In this document: positions 9,679 through 21,972 of the stretch, piece by piece
Position numbering within the stretch: position 1 is the first letter of the stretch
Layout: every line of letters starts with the position of its first letter
From: Pseudomonas putida
GTDB taxonomy: Bacteria; Pseudomonadota; Gammaproteobacteria; Pseudomonadales; Pseudomonadaceae
Direction of reading: 5' to 3'
NCBI RefSeq assembly: GCF_028682395.1
Contig: NZ_JANHLC010000011.1
Location: forward strand, 1-64,000
DNA length: 64,000 nt
The notes under the pieces: generated by a model
Database searches by the model: none
Seen by the model: the letters and a program-made list of their open reading frames with translations, nothing else
What the model was told of the DNA's origin: nothing
Program-made: the position numbers and the translations under genes

Positions 9679-10148
9679 CAGCAGCTCCCTCCCAGTACGA
9701 TTCGCCCATTCAGGCAAACCGTAACCATGCGGTTTTCGGCCCCCAGAACATAGGTCACGACCACCGCAGTGCCCGGTGCAGCGAGCCCACCCAGGTTATT
9801 GAAATCAATGGCGCTGGTAACCGGATTCAGCCCCACCGCGGCACCACTGCTCATGCCGGCAACATCTCGCAGCACAGTGGCCCCATTGCCTGTGCCGTCA
9901 TAAACCGCCAGGTCCGTTGTCCAGACATTGCTCGCATCCTTCGGCCGTATGCGCGTGGTTACCCCTCGGTCAATCGCCTCCAGGCGCGCGAAGTTGAGCC
10001 CGCGCATCAAGTCGCTGACCTCGGTATCGGCCTTGGATTTCTGAATGGAACTGGTGAACGACGGTATGGCCAAGGAAGCCAGAATTCCGAATAACGCAAT
10101 AACCACCATCAATTCGATCAGCGTGAACCCTTTGACCGGGTATCGCAT
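9678..10148 (-). CDS. fimU: Minor pilin FimU (GspH/FimT family)
   Basis: This is a 156-residue prepilin. The leader MRYPVKG is followed by FTLIELMVVIALFGILASLAIP, with Glu5, and the GspH domain continues through SDLMRGLNFARLEAIDRG. Two C-terminal Cys lie in VCLNGR and GGSC. The ATG at 10148 was chosen because GGAG lies 6 nt before it, while the ATG at 10163 has none. It is the first gene of the minor-pilin operon. In P. aeruginosa this operon is activated by AlgR, but I could not find a convincing AlgR box here. Confidence 0.9.
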   Translation of the reverse strand: MRYPVKGFTLIELMVVIALFGILASLAIPSFTSSIQKSKADTEVSDLMRGLNFARLEAIDRGVTTRIRPKDASNVWTTDLAVYDGTGNGATVLRDVAGMSSGAAVGLNPVTSAIDFNNLGGLAAPGTAVVVTYVLGAENRMVTVCLNGRIVLGGSC

Positions 10149-10282
10149 GCCATGCTCCCTCATGTGCCATCGACTATACCTACCCATCACGTTAGAACAC
10201 TTAATGCCCGCTCGCCGGGTAGTTTCGCCGAAAATGACGCATGGATCGCGTCGGAACAGGCAGTTTCCAAGGAGGGAAAAGC
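10149..10282. promoter_or_regulatory. Divergent promoter region fimU / fimT-like gene
   Basis: These 134 bases separate the divergent minor-pilin operon and the fimT-like gene, so they must hold at least one promoter for each. A TATAGT resembling a -10 element lies on the minus strand at about 10171-10176. I see no sigma-54 (GG-N10-GC) element that I would defend. Confidence 0.4.
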
Positions 10283-11059
10283 ATGTACCAGAAGGGTTTG
10301 AGCCTGATTGAATTGTTACTGGCAATGGCCTTGATCGCCTTGCTGCTGAAGCTCAGCTCGGCGGCCTGGCAGCCGCTGATTGAGGCCCAGCGTCGGCAGG
10401 TCCACGCCGAGCAACTGATCGCCGGCCTGCGCAGCGCGCGCACCGAGGCCATCATGCAAAATCGCGATGTGCTCATCCATGGGCTGAATGGCGAATGGAG
10501 TCAGGGCTGGCGAATCATCCTCGACCTAAGTGGCCAGGGCCTTGAAGACCCGGATAACCCGGTACTGATCGAACGACGAATCGACAGCCAGGTGCCGATT
10601 GTCGGCAACCGCCCCGTGCGACACTCGGTCCGCTTCAATGGCATCGGCGCCCCACTGCTGGAAAGCGGGGCCTTTCAGGCAGGCACATTGCACATCTGCG
10701 ATGCCAGGCAGAGCATCAGCCATCTACAGATCGTACTGTCCAGAACCGGGCGCGCCAGCCTGCGCCGCGACATAGGCGAGCAGGCGCTGTGCCCAGGGAA
10801 GGCTTCAGAGCAGCGAGCGGACGCGCAACTCCTTGGGCATCGAGAAGGTGACATTTTCTTCACGCCCAAGCAGTTCGTCGGCGCCGGTCGCGCCCCAGGC
10901 CTGCAATTGCAGGATCACGCCCTGCACCAGCACTTCCGGCGCCGAAGCCCCGGCGGTGATGCCAATCCGCTCAACGCCTTCGAACCAACTGCGCTGCAGG
11001 TCTTCGGCGCCGTCGATCAGATAGGCTGGGGTAGCCATGCGCTCGGCCAGCTCACGTAG
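10283..11059 (+). CDS. fimT: FimT-like GspH-family prepilin with C-terminal run-on
   Basis: The first ~170 residues are a GspH/FimT pseudopilin: leader MYQKG, processed helix [21 protein letters not shown] with Glu5, then [28 protein letters not shown]. Two Cys (HICDA and EQALC) are placed as in the GspH fold. The start has an excellent AAGGAGGG 6-7 nt upstream. The domain is complete at about 10798, yet the frame stays open another 261 nt on the strand opposite the 3' end of ispH and stops only at 11059, giving 258 residues. The extension looks like antisense ispH translation, not a conserved domain. It is either a lost stop codon or a sequencing or assembly error. Confidence 0.75.
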   Translation: MYQKGLSLIELLLAMALIALLLKLSSAAWQPLIEAQRRQVHAEQLIAGLRSARTEAIMQNRDVLIHGLNGEWSQGWRIILDLSGQGLEDPDNPVLIERRIDSQVPIVGNRPVRHSVRFNGIGAPLLESGAFQAGTLHICDARQSISHLQIVLSRTGRASLRRDIGEQALCPGKASEQRADAQLLGHREGDIFFTPKQFVGAGRAPGLQLQDHALHQHFRRRSPGGDANPLNAFEPTALQVFGAVDQIGWGSHALGQLT

Positions 11060-11752
11060 GCGGTTGGAGTTGGAGCTGTTGGGGCTGCCGACCACCAGCA
11101 CCACGTCGCACTCGTCAGCCAACTGCTTGACCGCGTCCTGACGATTCTGTGTGGCATAGCAGATATCGTCCTTGCGCGGCCCGCCAATGGCTGGAAAACG
11201 TGTACGCAAGGCATCGATAACGCGGCTGGTATCGTCCATCGACAAGGTGGTCTGGGTCACGAAGGCAAGTTTGTCGGGATGGCGCACCTGCAACTCGGCG
11301 ACATCCTTTTCGTCCTCGACCAGATAAATCGCCCCACCGTTGCTGTCATCGTATTGGCCCATGGTGCCTTCCACTTCGGGATGCCCAGCGTGGCCAATCA
11401 GGATGCACTCACGGCCGTCACGGCTGTAGCGCGCCACCTCGATGTGCACCTTGGTCACCAACGGACAGGTTGCATCGAACACTTTCAGGCCACGGCCCGC
11501 TGCTTCCGTACGTACAGCCTGGGAAACACCGTGGGCACTGAAGATCACGATGACGTCATCGGGAACCTGATCCAGTTCTTCGACAAAGATCGCACCGCGC
11601 GAGCGCAAGTCTTCGACCACAAACTTGTTGTGTACCACTTCGTGGCGTACATAGATCGGCGGGCCGAAGACTTCGAGGGCACGATTGACGATTTCGATCG
11701 CACGGTCCACTCCGGCGCAGAAGCCACGGGGGTTGGCGAGTTTAATTTGCAT
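10805..11752 (-). CDS. ispH: 4-hydroxy-3-methylbut-2-enyl diphosphate reductase IspH
   Basis: IspH is the last enzyme of the MEP isoprenoid pathway, reducing HMBPP to IPP and DMAPP with a [4Fe-4S] cluster. It has 315 residues and the three cluster Cys: Cys12 in [10 protein letters not shown], one in [11 protein letters not shown] and one in ICYATQNRQ. The catalytic Glu lies in VEGTMGQ, and the [11 protein letters not shown] substrate loop is present. The ATG at 11752 begins the conserved [10 protein letters not shown]. It is the last gene of the ribF-ileS-lspA-fkpB-ispH cluster, separated from fkpB by a REP-like palindrome. Confidence 0.97.
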   Translation of the reverse strand: MQIKLANPRGFCAGVDRAIEIVNRALEVFGPPIYVRHEVVHNKFVVEDLRSRGAIFVEELDQVPDDVIVIFSAHGVSQAVRTEAAGRGLKVFDATCPLVTKVHIEVARYSRDGRECILIGHAGHPEVEGTMGQYDDSNGGAIYLVEDEKDVAELQVRHPDKLAFVTQTTLSMDDTSRVIDALRTRFPAIGGPRKDDICYATQNRQDAVKQLADECDVVLVVGSPNSSNSNRLRELAERMATPAYLIDGAEDLQRSWFEGVERIGITAGASAPEVLVQGVILQLQAWGATGADELLGREENVTFSMPKELRVRSLL

Positions 11753-11801
11753 GGGGTGCCTCGTGTCTTGCGCGCAGGGACGTGGAACGTTGGCGCCGAT
11801 G

Positions 11802-11830
11802 CCCGCTCCTGCCTGAAGTGTAGGAGCGGG
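11802..11830. repeat. REP-like palindrome
   Basis: A perfect 9-bp inverted repeat (cccgctcct / aggagcggg) has an 11-nt spacer carrying the 'tgtaggagcggg' core common in P. fluorescens-group REP sequences. It lies in the 94-nt gap between fkpB and ispH on the minus strand and may uncouple ispH expression from the upstream genes. Confidence 0.65.
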
Positions 11831-11846
11831 TCGGCTTGCGATGGGC

Positions 11847-12299
11847 TTAAAGTGCCTTGACCGCGATGATTTCCACATCGAAGGTCAACGTCTTGCCCGC
11901 CAGCGGGTGATTGAAGTCGATGGTGACCTGGCTGTCATCGAACGCCTTGACCACGCCTGGCAGCTCGGTATTTGCCGCATCGTTGAAGATCACCAGCAGC
12001 CCTTCGGACAGTTCCATATCCTGGAACTGCGAACGCGGGATGATCTGCACATTTTGCGGATTGGGCTGGCCAAAAGCGTTTTCCGGCAGGACCGTCAGAT
12101 TGCGCTTGTCGCCGGCCTTGAAGCCGAACAACGCCGCCTCGAAGCCCGGTAGCAGATTGCCATCGCCCACCTTGAAAGTGGCCGGAGCCTTGTCGAAGGT
12201 GCTATCAACGGTGTCGCCGTTTTCCAGGCGCAAGGCGAAATGCAGGGTGACTTCCGTGTTCTGGCCGATGCGTTGCTCAGCCAATAACTGTTCAGTCAT
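11847..12299 (-). CDS. fkpB: FKBP-type peptidyl-prolyl isomerase FkpB (SlpA)
   Basis: This is a 150-residue cytoplasmic SlpA-type isomerase and chaperone. The FKBP half begins at [19 protein letters not shown] and closes with [13 protein letters not shown]. The inserted-flap (IF) domain lies between, from about residue 70 to 130. No signal peptide is present, which fits SlpA and excludes FkpA. It overlaps the end of lspA by 8 nt, and the lspA-fkpB-ispH order is the usual enterobacterial and pseudomonad one. Confidence 0.93.
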   Translation of the reverse strand: MTEQLLAEQRIGQNTEVTLHFALRLENGDTVDSTFDKAPATFKVGDGNLLPGFEAALFGFKAGDKRNLTVLPENAFGQPNPQNVQIIPRSQFQDMELSEGLLVIFNDAANTELPGVVKAFDDSQVTIDFNHPLAGKTLTFDVEIIAVKAL

Positions 12300-12810
12300 G
12301 AACGGACTCTCCGGACGTTTTACTTTTGAACATATCCAGTGCCAGCATCACCGCGCCCACGCAGATGGCGCTGTCGGCCACGTTGAAGGCCGGGAAATAC
12401 CAGCGGTTCTGCCAATGCACCAGAATAAAGTCGATCACATGGCCCAGGGCGATGCGGTCGTAAAGATTGCCCAGGGCGCCACCGAGTACCAGCGCCAGGG
12501 CGATGGCCAACCAGGTTTCGTTGCGGCCCAGGCGCTTGAGCCAGACCACCAGCACGGCACTGACCACCACCGCGATCAGGGCGAACAGCCAGCGCTGCCA
12601 GCCTCCCCCTTCAGCCAGGAAGCTGAAGGCCGCGCCGGTGTTGTAGGCCAGCGTCCAACTGAAGTAATCGGGGATCACCACGATTTGCTGGTACATCGTC
12701 AGCGAGCTCTCGAAATAGAACTTGCTGGCCTGGTCGATGACCAGGACCAGCACGCTCAGCCAGAGCCAGCTCAAACGGCCAAAACGGCCAGCCGCACTGG
12801 CGTTAGGCAT
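12292..12810 (-). CDS. lspA: Prolipoprotein signal peptidase LspA
   Basis: LspA is the aspartyl signal peptidase II that removes the signal peptide of diacylglyceryl-prolipoproteins in the inner membrane. It has 172 residues, four membrane segments, and both catalytic Asp regions (GNLYDR ... HVIDF and FNVADSAI). The DQASKF start of the mature family domain is present. The start at MPNASAAG gives the usual length. It overlaps ileS by 8 nt and fkpB by 8 nt, so it is tightly coupled. It is needed for the several lipoproteins encoded in this window. Confidence 0.96.
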   Translation of the reverse strand: MPNASAAGRFGRLSWLWLSVLVLVIDQASKFYFESSLTMYQQIVVIPDYFSWTLAYNTGAAFSFLAEGGGWQRWLFALIAVVVSAVLVVWLKRLGRNETWLAIALALVLGGALGNLYDRIALGHVIDFILVHWQNRWYFPAFNVADSAICVGAVMLALDMFKSKTSGESVHD

Positions 12811-15634
12811 AGTGACGCACCTCACCTTCACCGCTGATATTGTCGACGCAACGGCCACAGATTTCCGGATGCTGCGGATTCACGCCGACGTCTTCACGGC
12901 AGTGCCAGCAACGGGCGCACTTGGCATGGGACGATTTGACGACCTTGAGCTTGAGGCCCGCCACCTCGGTGACCACCGCATCCACAGGTGCCAGCGAGAA
13001 GGCTGCCACGCTTGCGGTAGAGGTGATCAGCACGAAACGCAATTCATTGCTCAGCTTGGACAGGTCCTCAGCCAGGGCATCTTCGGCGAACAGGGTGACT
13101 TGCGCCTGCAGGTTGCCACCAATGGCCTTGGCCGCGCGCAGGTTTTCCATTTCCTTGTTCACCGCCACCTTGACCGCCATGATCCGCTCCCAGTAGGCGC
13201 GATCCATCTCGGTGCCTTGCGGCATCTCGCTCAGGCCTTCATACCAGGTATTGAGCATGACCGACTCGTTACGCTCGCCCGGCAGGTACTGCCACAATTC
13301 GTCGGCTGTGAACGCCAGGATCGGCGCGATCCAGCGCACCAGGGCTTCGGAGATATGGAACAGCGCGGTCTGGCACGAGCGACGCGCCTTGCTGTTGGCG
13401 CCCGTGGTGTACTGACGGTCCTTGATGATGTCGAGGTAGAAGCCGCCCAGCTCCTGCACGCAGAAGTTGTGCACCTTGGAGTACACGTTCCAGAAACGGT
13501 ATTCGCCATAGTGCAGCTCCAGCTCACGCTGCAGCAGCAAGGCACGGTCAACGGCCCAACGGTCCAGCGCCAGCATTTCTTCAGCCGGCAGGATATCGGT
13601 GGCCGGATTGAAGCCTGTCAGGTTCGAGAGCAGGAAGCGTGCGGTGTTACGGATACGCCGGTAGGCGTCCGCACTGCGTTGCAGGATCTGGTCAGAAACC
13701 GCGATCTCGCCCGAATAGTCTGTCGAAGCGACCCACAGACGCATGATATCGGCGCCCAGGGTGTCGTTAACCTTCTGCGGTGCAATCACATTGCCCAGGG
13801 ACTTGGACATTTTGCGCCCGGCTTCATCAACGGTGAAACCGTGGGTCAGCAGTTCGCGGTACGGCGCGTGATTGTCGATGGCGCAACCGGTCAGCAACGA
13901 AGAATGGAACCAGCCACGGTGCTGGTCCGAACCTTCCAGGTACAGGTCGGCACGCGGGCCGGTCTCGTGCCCCATCGGGTGGGAGCCGCGCAGGACATGC
14001 CAATGCGTAGTCCCCGAGTCGAACCAGACGTCCAGCGTATCGGTGATTTTGTCGTAGAGCGGCGCTTCGTCGCCCAGCAGCTCGGCGGCGTCCAGCTTGA
14101 ACCAGGCCTCGATGCCTTCCACTTCAACCCGCTTGGCCACTTCCTCCATCATTTCGACGGTGCGCGGGTGCAACTCGCCGCTTTCCTTGTTCAGGAAGAA
14201 CGGGATCGGCACGCCCCAGTTACGCTGACGCGAGATGCACCAGTCCGGACGATTGGCGATCATCGCGTGCAAACGGGCCTGCCCCCAGGCTGGAACGAAC
14301 TGGGTGTCTTCGATGGCCTTGATCGCACGGGTGCGCAGGGTATCGCCGGCCGTCGGCTCCTTGTCCATACCGATAAACCACTGCGCAGTGGCGCGGTAGA
14401 TCAGCGGGGTCTTGTGGCGCCAGCAGTGCATGTAGCTGTGGCTGATGGTTTCGGTGAACATCAGCGAGCCGACTTCGGTCAGCTTGTCGATGATGTTCTG
14501 GTTGGCCTTCCAGATGAACTGGCCACCGAAGAACTCCAGCGACGGCACGTACACGCCGTTGCTCTGCACCGGATTGATAATGTCATCGTTGACCATGCCA
14601 TAGGCTTTGCAGGTCACGAAGTCGTCGACGCCATAAGCCGGGGCGGAGTGAACCACACCCGTGCCGGCGCCCAGCTCAACGTACTCGGCCAGATAAACCG
14701 GCGACAGACGCTCGTAGAACGGATGGCGGAAGTTGATCAGCTCAAGCGCCGCACCGGCCGCGGTGGCAATCACCGAACCCTGCAGGTTGTAGCGCGCCAG
14801 GCTCGACTCGACCAGTTCCTCAGCCAGCACCAACAGCTTGTCGCCTACATCAACCAGCGCGTAGGTGAATTCGGGGTGCACGTTGAGCGCCTGGTTGGCC
14901 GGGATGGTCCACGGGGTGGTGGTCCAGATCACGATCGAGGCCGGCTTGCTCAATGCGCTCAGGCCAAAGGCCGCGGCCAGCTTGGCCTCGTCGGCAATCG
15001 GGAAAGCTACGTCGATGGCCGCCGATTTCTTGTCCTGATACTCCACTTCCGCTTCAGCCAGGGCCGAGCCGCAGTCGAAACACCAGTTCACAGGCTTGAG
15101 GCCTTTAAACACGAAACCGCCTTTGACGATTTCAGCCAAAGCACGAATTTCACCGGCTTCGTTTTTAAAGTCCATGGTCTTGTACGGGTTGGCAAAGTCG
15201 CCCAGTACACCCAGACGGATGAACTCGGACTTCTGGCCTTCGATCTGCTCGGTCGCGTAGGCGCGGCACAGCTCACGGGTCTTGTCTGCGCCCAGGTTCT
15301 TGCCGTGGGTCACTTCAACCTTGTGCTCGATCGGCAACCCATGACAGTCCCAGCCCGGCACGTAAGGCGCATCGAAGCCGGCGAGGGTCTTGGAGCGCAC
15401 GATCATGTCCTTGAGGATCTTGTTCAGCGCATGACCGATATGAATCGTGCCGTTGGCATAGGGCGGACCATCGTGAAGAACGAACTTCGGACGATCCTTG
15501 CCAATCTCGCGCAACTTCCCGTACAGGCCAATGCTGTCCCAGCGCTGCAGAATCTGCGGTTCGCGCTGTGGCAGGCCGGCCTTCATTGGGAAGGCGGTGT
15601 CCGGGAGGTTAAGCGTGGCTTTGTAGTCGGTCAT
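12803..15634 (-). CDS. ileS: Isoleucyl-tRNA synthetase
   Basis: This is a class I synthetase of 943 residues. The HIGH motif is in [13 protein letters not shown] and the KMSKS motif in [11 protein letters not shown]. The CP1 editing domain contains [15 protein letters not shown]-terminal zinc finger is visible as CARCWHC and CGRCVDN. This layout is the IleS1 form sensitive to mupirocin. It is co-transcribed with ribF (4-nt overlap) and lspA (8-nt overlap). The long open frame on the opposite strand is a codon-bias shadow. Confidence 0.98.
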   Translation of the reverse strand: MTDYKATLNLPDTAFPMKAGLPQREPQILQRWDSIGLYGKLREIGKDRPKFVLHDGPPYANGTIHIGHALNKILKDMIVRSKTLAGFDAPYVPGWDCHGLPIEHKVEVTHGKNLGADKTRELCRAYATEQIEGQKSEFIRLGVLGDFANPYKTMDFKNEAGEIRALAEIVKGGFVFKGLKPVNWCFDCGSALAEAEVEYQDKKSAAIDVAFPIADEAKLAAAFGLSALSKPASIVIWTTTPWTIPANQALNVHPEFTYALVDVGDKLLVLAEELVESSLARYNLQGSVIATAAGAALELINFRHPFYERLSPVYLAEYVELGAGTGVVHSAPAYGVDDFVTCKAYGMVNDDIINPVQSNGVYVPSLEFFGGQFIWKANQNIIDKLTEVGSLMFTETISHSYMHCWRHKTPLIYRATAQWFIGMDKEPTAGDTLRTRAIKAIEDTQFVPAWGQARLHAMIANRPDWCISRQRNWGVPIPFFLNKESGELHPRTVEMMEEVAKRVEVEGIEAWFKLDAAELLGDEAPLYDKITDTLDVWFDSGTTHWHVLRGSHPMGHETGPRADLYLEGSDQHRGWFHSSLLTGCAIDNHAPYRELLTHGFTVDEAGRKMSKSLGNVIAPQKVNDTLGADIMRLWVASTDYSGEIAVSDQILQRSADAYRRIRNTARFLLSNLTGFNPATDILPAEEMLALDRWAVDRALLLQRELELHYGEYRFWNVYSKVHNFCVQELGGFYLDIIKDRQYTTGANSKARRSCQTALFHISEALVRWIAPILAFTADELWQYLPGERNESVMLNTWYEGLSEMPQGTEMDRAYWERIMAVKVAVNKEMENLRAAKAIGGNLQAQVTLFAEDALAEDLSKLSNELRFVLITSTASVAAFSLAPVDAVVTEVAGLKLKVVKSSHAKCARCWHCREDVGVNPQHPEICGRCVDNISGEGEVRHYA

Positions 15635-16581
15635 TTCAGGCTCTTTTTAAGCGGTGAACCCTGCCAATGGGCACGGGCGGCGGCGACGTCCGCATTGATC
15701 GCCGTCTTGAGCGCCTCCAGGGAGGCGAATCGCTGCTCTTCGCGCAGCTTTTGGTGGAAAACCACCGTCAAACGCCGGTCATACAAATCACCGGTAAAAT
15801 CCAGCAGGTGCACTTCCAGGTGGGCACGGCCATCGCCGGCGACTGTGGGCCGCACACCGATATTGGCAACGCCCGCCCATGCCTGGCCATCGATCTCGAC
15901 ACTGACCAGGTAAACCCCGGTCAATGGCACGCGGCGGCGCTTGAGCTGGATATTGGCCGTTGGCGTACCCAGTTGTCGCGCCAGCTTCTGCCCATGCAGT
16001 ACCCGCCCGGTGATCCGGAACGGACGCCCGAGCAAACGCTCGGCCAGGGAAAAGTCGCCGGCAGCCAGAGCGTTGCGGATCTGTGTGCTACTGACACGCA
16101 AGCTATCAAGTTCCACGGTTTGCGCAGCCTCGACGGTAAACCCCTGGCTGACACCCGCTTGTTGCAGGAAGTCGAAGTCGCCCAGGCGGTCACAGCCAAA
16201 CCGAAAATCGTCACCGACCTCCAGATGTTGAACACCCAAGCCGTCGACCAGGATCGTGTCGACGAACTCGCTGGCACTGAGTTTTCTCAGCCGCTGGTTG
16301 AAAGCCAGGCACAACACCCGGTCGACGCCCTCGCCCGCCAGCAGCTCGAGCTTGTCGCGCAGACGCGCAATACGTGCCGGGGCGGTCTCGGGGCTGAAGA
16401 ACTCGCGAGGCTGGGGCTCGAAAATCACCACACAGCTGGGCACACCCAACTCCAGCGCTCGCTCGCGCAGCCGCGCCAGGATTGCCTGGTGGCCACGGTG
16501 AACACCGTCAAAGTTGCCAATAGTGGCGACACAGCCCCGATGCTGGGGGCGCAGATTGTGGAGGCCTCGAACCAGCTGCAT
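15631..16581 (-). CDS. ribF: Bifunctional riboflavin kinase / FMN adenylyltransferase RibF
   Basis: RibF has 316 residues. The N-terminal adenylyltransferase domain contains the nucleotidyl-transferase motif [11 protein letters not shown] and the SSTQIRNAL loop. The C-terminal riboflavin kinase contains [10 protein letters not shown] and [10 protein letters not shown]. It makes FMN and FAD, cofactors used here by ThiO and Fpr. The start at MQLVRGLHN matches the family. It overlaps ileS by 4 nt; the 117-nt gap to murJ probably holds a promoter. Confidence 0.96.
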   Translation of the reverse strand: MQLVRGLHNLRPQHRGCVATIGNFDGVHRGHQAILARLRERALELGVPSCVVIFEPQPREFFSPETAPARIARLRDKLELLAGEGVDRVLCLAFNQRLRKLSASEFVDTILVDGLGVQHLEVGDDFRFGCDRLGDFDFLQQAGVSQGFTVEAAQTVELDSLRVSSTQIRNALAAGDFSLAERLLGRPFRITGRVLHGQKLARQLGTPTANIQLKRRRVPLTGVYLVSVEIDGQAWAGVANIGVRPTVAGDGRAHLEVHLLDFTGDLYDRRLTVVFHQKLREEQRFASLEALKTAINADVAAARAHWQGSPLKKSLK

Positions 16582-16698
16582 AACGCGCTTCTTGCTCATA
16601 AAGTGGGCGATTATAACCACACCCGGGCCTGTACGACAGGCAACAGCGCAACGCAAAACGCGCGGCGCGATAAAACCGACGCCTGACCCGAGTTCAAC

Positions 16699-18237
16699 TC
16701 AAAGCAGCGACTTGCGGTGGAAATGCCGCAAACGAAAGCCCATTGCCAGCAGCATACCGAAATAAGCCACGACACCGGCCGCCACCAGAGCCCCCAATCG
16801 CAGGAAACGTTCGAGCATATGCCCCTGATCCCAGGCCGGCATCAGTTGCATCAACCCCAGCAATACCGCGGACATCACCGCTACCGCGAGCAACAACTTC
16901 AACAGGTACATCGCCCAGCCGGGCTGGGCCTGGAACAGCTTCTGTCGGCGCAGTTGCCAGAACAGCAGGCCGGCATTGATACAAGCCCCCGCACTGATAG
17001 CCAGGGCCAGGCCGGCATGCTGCAAGGGCCCGATAAAGGCCAGGTTGAACAGTTGCGTGACGATCAGCGTGAAAACCGCAATCTTGACTGGCGTGCGGAT
17101 GTTTTGCTGAGCATAGAAACCCGGTGCCAGCACCTTGATCAGAATGATCGCGAGCAGGCCCAGCGAATAAGCGATCAAGGCGCGCTGGGTCATGCTGGCA
17201 TCAAAGGCACTGAACTGGCCGTACTGGAACAACGAGACCGTCAACGGCTCAGAGAGAATGGCCAACGCCAGGGCGCAAGGCAGCGCCAGCAAAAAGCACA
17301 ACCGCAACCCCCAGTCGAGGATCCGCGAATACTCGTGGCGATCCTTGTTGGAGTAGGTCTTGGACAGGATCGGCAGCAGGATTGTCCCGAGCGCCACACC
17401 CAGCACCCCGGATGGCAACTCCATCAGCCGATCGGCGTAGTACATCCAGGAAACCGAGCCGGCCACCAGGAACGAGGCAAAGATGGTGTTGATGATCAAC
17501 GAAATCTGACTGACCGACACCCCGAGAATCGCTGGCAGCATCTGCTTCATCACCCGCCAGACACCACTGTCGCGCAGGTTCAGGCGGGGCAGTACCAACA
17601 TGCCGATTTTCTTCAGGTGCGGCAGTTGGTACAGCAGTTGCGCCAGACCGCCAGCCAGCACTGCCCAGCCCAGGGCCATTACGGGAGGATCGAAATAGGG
17701 CGTCAGAAACAGAGCAAAGATGATCATGCTCACATTGAGCAGGGTCGGCACAAAGGCCGGGACCGAGAAGCGGTTCCAGGTATTGAGGATCGCCCCTGCC
17801 AGGGAGGACAGCGAAATCAGCAATATATAAGGGAAGGTCACCCGCAGCAGATCGGCGGTCAGGGTGAACTTCTCGGGGGTATCGGTAAAGCCGGGGGCCG
17901 TCAGCCAGATCACCCACGGTGCCGCGAGCATGCCCAGGAGGGTGACCACCGCCAGCACCAGCGTCAGCAAGCCACTGACATAGGCAACAAAAGTCCGCGT
18001 CGCCTCCTCGCCCTGTTGGCTCTTGTATTCCGCAAGGATCGGCACGAAGGCCTGGGAGAACGCACCTTCGGCGAAGATCCGCCGCAGCAGGTTGGGCAAT
18101 TTAAAGGCAATGAAGAAGGCGTCGGTCGCCATGCCGGCACCAAAGGTGCGGGCGATGATGGTATCGCGAACAAACCCCAGAACCCGGGAAACCATGGTGA
18201 TAGAGCTGACGGCAGCCAATGACTTGAGCAGGTTCAT
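16699..18237 (-). CDS. murJ: Lipid II flippase MurJ (MviN)
   Basis: MurJ is an inner-membrane MOP-superfamily flippase for the peptidoglycan precursor lipid II. It has 512 residues with about 14 hydrophobic segments. The family start [25 protein letters not shown] and the [18 protein letters not shown] segment are present. The C-terminal end [12 protein letters not shown] is basic and cytoplasmic. It lies upstream of ribF in the same direction and is divergent from rpsT, as in other gammaproteobacteria. Confidence 0.97.
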   Translation of the reverse strand: MNLLKSLAAVSSITMVSRVLGFVRDTIIARTFGAGMATDAFFIAFKLPNLLRRIFAEGAFSQAFVPILAEYKSQQGEEATRTFVAYVSGLLTLVLAVVTLLGMLAAPWVIWLTAPGFTDTPEKFTLTADLLRVTFPYILLISLSSLAGAILNTWNRFSVPAFVPTLLNVSMIIFALFLTPYFDPPVMALGWAVLAGGLAQLLYQLPHLKKIGMLVLPRLNLRDSGVWRVMKQMLPAILGVSVSQISLIINTIFASFLVAGSVSWMYYADRLMELPSGVLGVALGTILLPILSKTYSNKDRHEYSRILDWGLRLCFLLALPCALALAILSEPLTVSLFQYGQFSAFDASMTQRALIAYSLGLLAIILIKVLAPGFYAQQNIRTPVKIAVFTLIVTQLFNLAFIGPLQHAGLALAISAGACINAGLLFWQLRRQKLFQAQPGWAMYLLKLLLAVAVMSAVLLGLMQLMPAWDQGHMLERFLRLGALVAAGVVAYFGMLLAMGFRLRHFHRKSLL

Positions 18238-18406
18238 GAAAAGAGTTTTGCCTGTAGATAAAGAGCAGGCGAACAAAGCGCCCACATATGCGATACTCCG
18301 CGCCGCAACAGCACAGAGCCAAACCTCGCGAGTTTACAGGTCGCACGCCGGAAAGAAATCTCCTGGCGTTCCACATCTACCACTCAGCGGAACGCATCAC
18401 CCGCCC

Positions 18407-18435
18407 TTGACAAGACTTCAACTCATCGGCATGAT
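18407..18435 (+). promoter_or_regulatory. Candidate sigma-70 promoter of rpsT
   Basis: A consensus -35 TTGACA at 18407-18412 is followed, after a 17-nt spacer, by CATGAT at 18430-18435, which matches four of six -10 positions. It would give a leader of about 45 nt before rpsT. The rest of the 251-nt murJ-rpsT gap shows nothing else I can name. Confidence 0.5.
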
Positions 18436-18488
18436 TCGCGGCCTATTTTGTTTGCTATTTCCCAAAAAGTCTTTCGAGGAGCTCGACG

Positions 18489-18767
18489 GTGGCCAACACA
18501 CCTTCCGCCAAAAAACGTGCAAAACAGGCTGAGAAGCGTCGCAGCCACAACGCCAGCCTGCGTTCCATGGTCCGTACCTACATCAAGAACGTAGTTAAGG
18601 CTATCGACGCAAAAGACGCTGAAAAAGCGCAAGCTGCTTATGTTCTGGCAGTGCCTGTTCTCGACCGTATGGCCGATAAAGGCATCATCCACAAGAACAA
18701 AGCTGCTCGCCATAAAGGTCGCTTGAATGGCCACATCAAGGCTCTGAACCTTGCTGCTGCAGCCTAA
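18489..18767 (+). CDS. rpsT: 30S ribosomal protein S20
   Basis: This 92-residue, strongly basic protein begins [20 protein letters not shown] and ends [12 protein letters not shown], both diagnostic for S20. The start codon is GTG with a GAGGAG seven nt upstream; non-ATG starts on rpsT are also known in enterobacteria, where S20 represses its own translation. It stands alone with its own candidate promoter and terminator. Confidence 0.97.
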   Translation: MANTPSAKKRAKQAEKRRSHNASLRSMVRTYIKNVVKAIDAKDAEKAQAAYVLAVPVLDRMADKGIIHKNKAARHKGRLNGHIKALNLAAAA

Positions 18768-18781
18768 GCGATAAGCTTGTT

Positions 18782-18810
18782 AAAAAGCCGACCCAAGGGT
18801 CGGCTTTTTA
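18782..18810 (+). terminator. rpsT rho-independent terminator
   Basis: The stem gccgaccc / gggtcggc is closed by a short aa-centred loop and followed by TTTTT on the plus strand. The A-run before the stem makes it usable from the minus side as well. Confidence 0.85.
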
Positions 18811-18880
18811 TTGCCTGCGATTCAACCCCTCCCCCGCAAGCCGTGCAAAACCTGCAGGGGCCAGGAACGAACTCAGGCCA

Positions 18881-19345
18881 TCACTGATTCTGCGGCCAGG
18901 GCAGAATCGGGATCGCGGTCACCGCATTCTGCGGACTACCCTCGATCAGGCGATCGCTATACACCAGATAAACCAGGGTATTGCGCTTCTTGTCGAGAAA
19001 ACGCACGACCTGCATGGTCTTAAACACCAGCGAAGTGCGCTCCTTGAACACCTCATCGCCATCCTTCAATTCCCCACTGAAGCGAATCGGCCCGACCTGA
19101 CGGCAAGCAATGGACGCCTCGGCACGATCTTCAGCCAAGCCCAGACCACCCTTCACCCCACCCGTCTTGGCACGCGACAGATAGCAGGTCACACCCTCGA
19201 CCTTGGGATCATCGAATGCCTCGACAACAATTCGATCATTCGGCCCGACGAACTTGAACACCGTGGACACTCGACCGATTTCCTCAGCCGCCGCCACCAG
19301 CGGCATCAGCAACAACAAGCCGATCATTCCCTTTGCCAAACCCAT
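18881..19345 (-). CDS. CreA-family periplasmic protein
   Basis: The signal peptide ([20 protein letters not shown]) is followed by the CreA domain: [37 protein letters not shown] and IACRQVGPI. Two Cys residues are conserved. The molecular function of CreA (PF05981) is not known. The start at 19345 has GAGG nine nt upstream; the ATG at 19351 is too close to it. It follows proB by about 18 nt, so the two are probably co-transcribed. Confidence 0.85.
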   Translation of the reverse strand: MGLAKGMIGLLLLMPLVAAAEEIGRVSTVFKFVGPNDRIVVEAFDDPKVEGVTCYLSRAKTGGVKGGLGLAEDRAEASIACRQVGPIRFSGELKDGDEVFKERTSLVFKTMQVVRFLDKKRNTLVYLVYSDRLIEGSPQNAVTAIPILPWPQNQ

Positions 19346-19363
19346 TTCCATATTCCTCAACAA

Positions 19364-20482
19364 TCAAACCAGAATCAGGTTATCGCGATGAACCAACTCG
19401 GGCTCCGCCATATAACCCAGCAACCCGACAATCGCATCCGACGACTGCCCGATGATTTTCTGCGCCTCAAGGGCGCTGTAGTTAGCCAGCCCACGCGCAA
19501 TCTCGCGACCGTCCGGAGCGACGCACACCACCATCTCACCCCGACGGAAACTGCCCTGGACGACCTTCACCCCCACCGGCAGCAGGCTTTTATTACCCTG
19601 GGACAACGCCGTCACCGCCCCCGCATCCAGCACCAGGGTGCCACGCGTTTGCAAATGCCCAGCCAGCCACTGCTTGCGAGCGGCCAGCATGCCGCGCTCC
19701 GGTGACAACAGCGTCCCCAGGCGCTCGCCAGCCTTGAGCCGATCCAGCACACGCTCCAGACGCCCACCCACGATAATAGTGTGCGCCCCGGAACGCGCCG
19801 CCAGGCGCGCCGCACGCAACTTGGTCTGCATGCCGCCACGCCCCAGCGCACCGCCAGTGCCACCCGCCACCGCATCCAGGGCAGGATCATCGGCACGGGC
19901 CTCATAGATCAGTTGAGCATCGGGGTTATTGCGCGGATCAGCATCGAACATACCGTCACGGTCGGTCAGGATCACCAGCAGATCAGCCTCGACCAGATTG
20001 GCCACCAGTGCCGCCAGCGTATCGTTGTCACCAAAGCGAATTTCGTCGGTGACCACGGTGTCATTCTCGTTGATGACCGGAATCACCTTGAGATCAACCA
20101 GCGCGCGCAAGGTGCTGCGCGCATTCAGGTAACGCTTGCGATCAGACAGATCATCATGGGTCAGCAAGATCTGCGCGGTATGCCGGCCATGCTCGGCAAA
20201 GCTCGACTCCCAGGCCTGCACCAACCCCATCTGGCCAATGGCCGCGGCCGCCTGCAACTCATGCATGGCACTCGGTCGTGCCGTCCAGCCCAGGCGACTC
20301 ATGCCTGCCGCTACCGCCCCGGAGGACACCAGCACCAGCTCGACACCCGCCTCATGCAGGGCCACCATCTGCTCGACCCAGACACCCATTGCCGCCCGGT
20401 CCAGACCCTTGCCGTCCGCCGTCAGCAGTGCGCTGCCGATCTTCACGACCCAACGCTGCGCACCCGTCACCTTGCTTCGCAT
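19364..20482 (-). CDS. proB: Glutamate 5-kinase ProB
   Basis: ProB catalyses the first step of proline synthesis from glutamate. The amino-acid-kinase domain (about residues 8-255) begins [12 protein letters not shown] and contains [20 protein letters not shown] and [18 protein letters not shown]-terminal PUA domain (about 275-365) contains [21 protein letters not shown]. The 372 residues match the Pseudomonas enzyme with PUA. It lies downstream of obgE behind a terminator-like hairpin. Confidence 0.96.
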   Translation of the reverse strand: MRSKVTGAQRWVVKIGSALLTADGKGLDRAAMGVWVEQMVALHEAGVELVLVSSGAVAAGMSRLGWTARPSAMHELQAAAAIGQMGLVQAWESSFAEHGRHTAQILLTHDDLSDRKRYLNARSTLRALVDLKVIPVINENDTVVTDEIRFGDNDTLAALVANLVEADLLVILTDRDGMFDADPRNNPDAQLIYEARADDPALDAVAGGTGGALGRGGMQTKLRAARLAARSGAHTIIVGGRLERVLDRLKAGERLGTLLSPERGMLAARKQWLAGHLQTRGTLVLDAGAVTALSQGNKSLLPVGVKVVQGSFRRGEMVVCVAPDGREIARGLANYSALEAQKIIGQSSDAIVGLLGYMAEPELVHRDNLILV

Positions 20483-20557
20483 CATCATCCAACCTATATC
20501 TGCGAGCAGCGCGACCGAGCGCCACCCGTGCGATTATTCTTGATTACCAGATACTAA

Positions 20558-20581
20558 AACGCCGCTTCGATGAGCGGCGTT
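20558..20581 (-). terminator. obgE rho-independent terminator
   Basis: The stem aacgccgct / agcggcgtt with a 6-nt loop is followed on the minus strand by TTTT. It sits 17 nt after the obgE stop in the 116-nt gap before proB. Confidence 0.75.
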
Positions 20582-20598
20582 GTAGTTTACCCAATGAA

Positions 20599-21837
<1,239 letters not shown>

Positions 21838-21972
21838 TCACCGGGACGAGCCGAAAGAAACCAAGACATAAGACTCTTGCAAAGATGAGCGCAGCGACCT
21901 CAATCAACGACCGAAAATTCCAGCGCCAGCAGCCCATACAAACAGCTTTGCAAGAGACTCACCCCACAAACG

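Noticed and set aside
10171-10282. AlgR or sigma-54 site before fimU
   Set aside because: No stretch fits the consensus closely enough to support the claim.
12722-15913. 1063-codon open frame opposite ileS
   Set aside because: It is entirely antisense to a certain gene; such long shadows are expected in high-GC Pseudomonas genes because of third-position GC bias. No ribosome-binding site or domain supports it.
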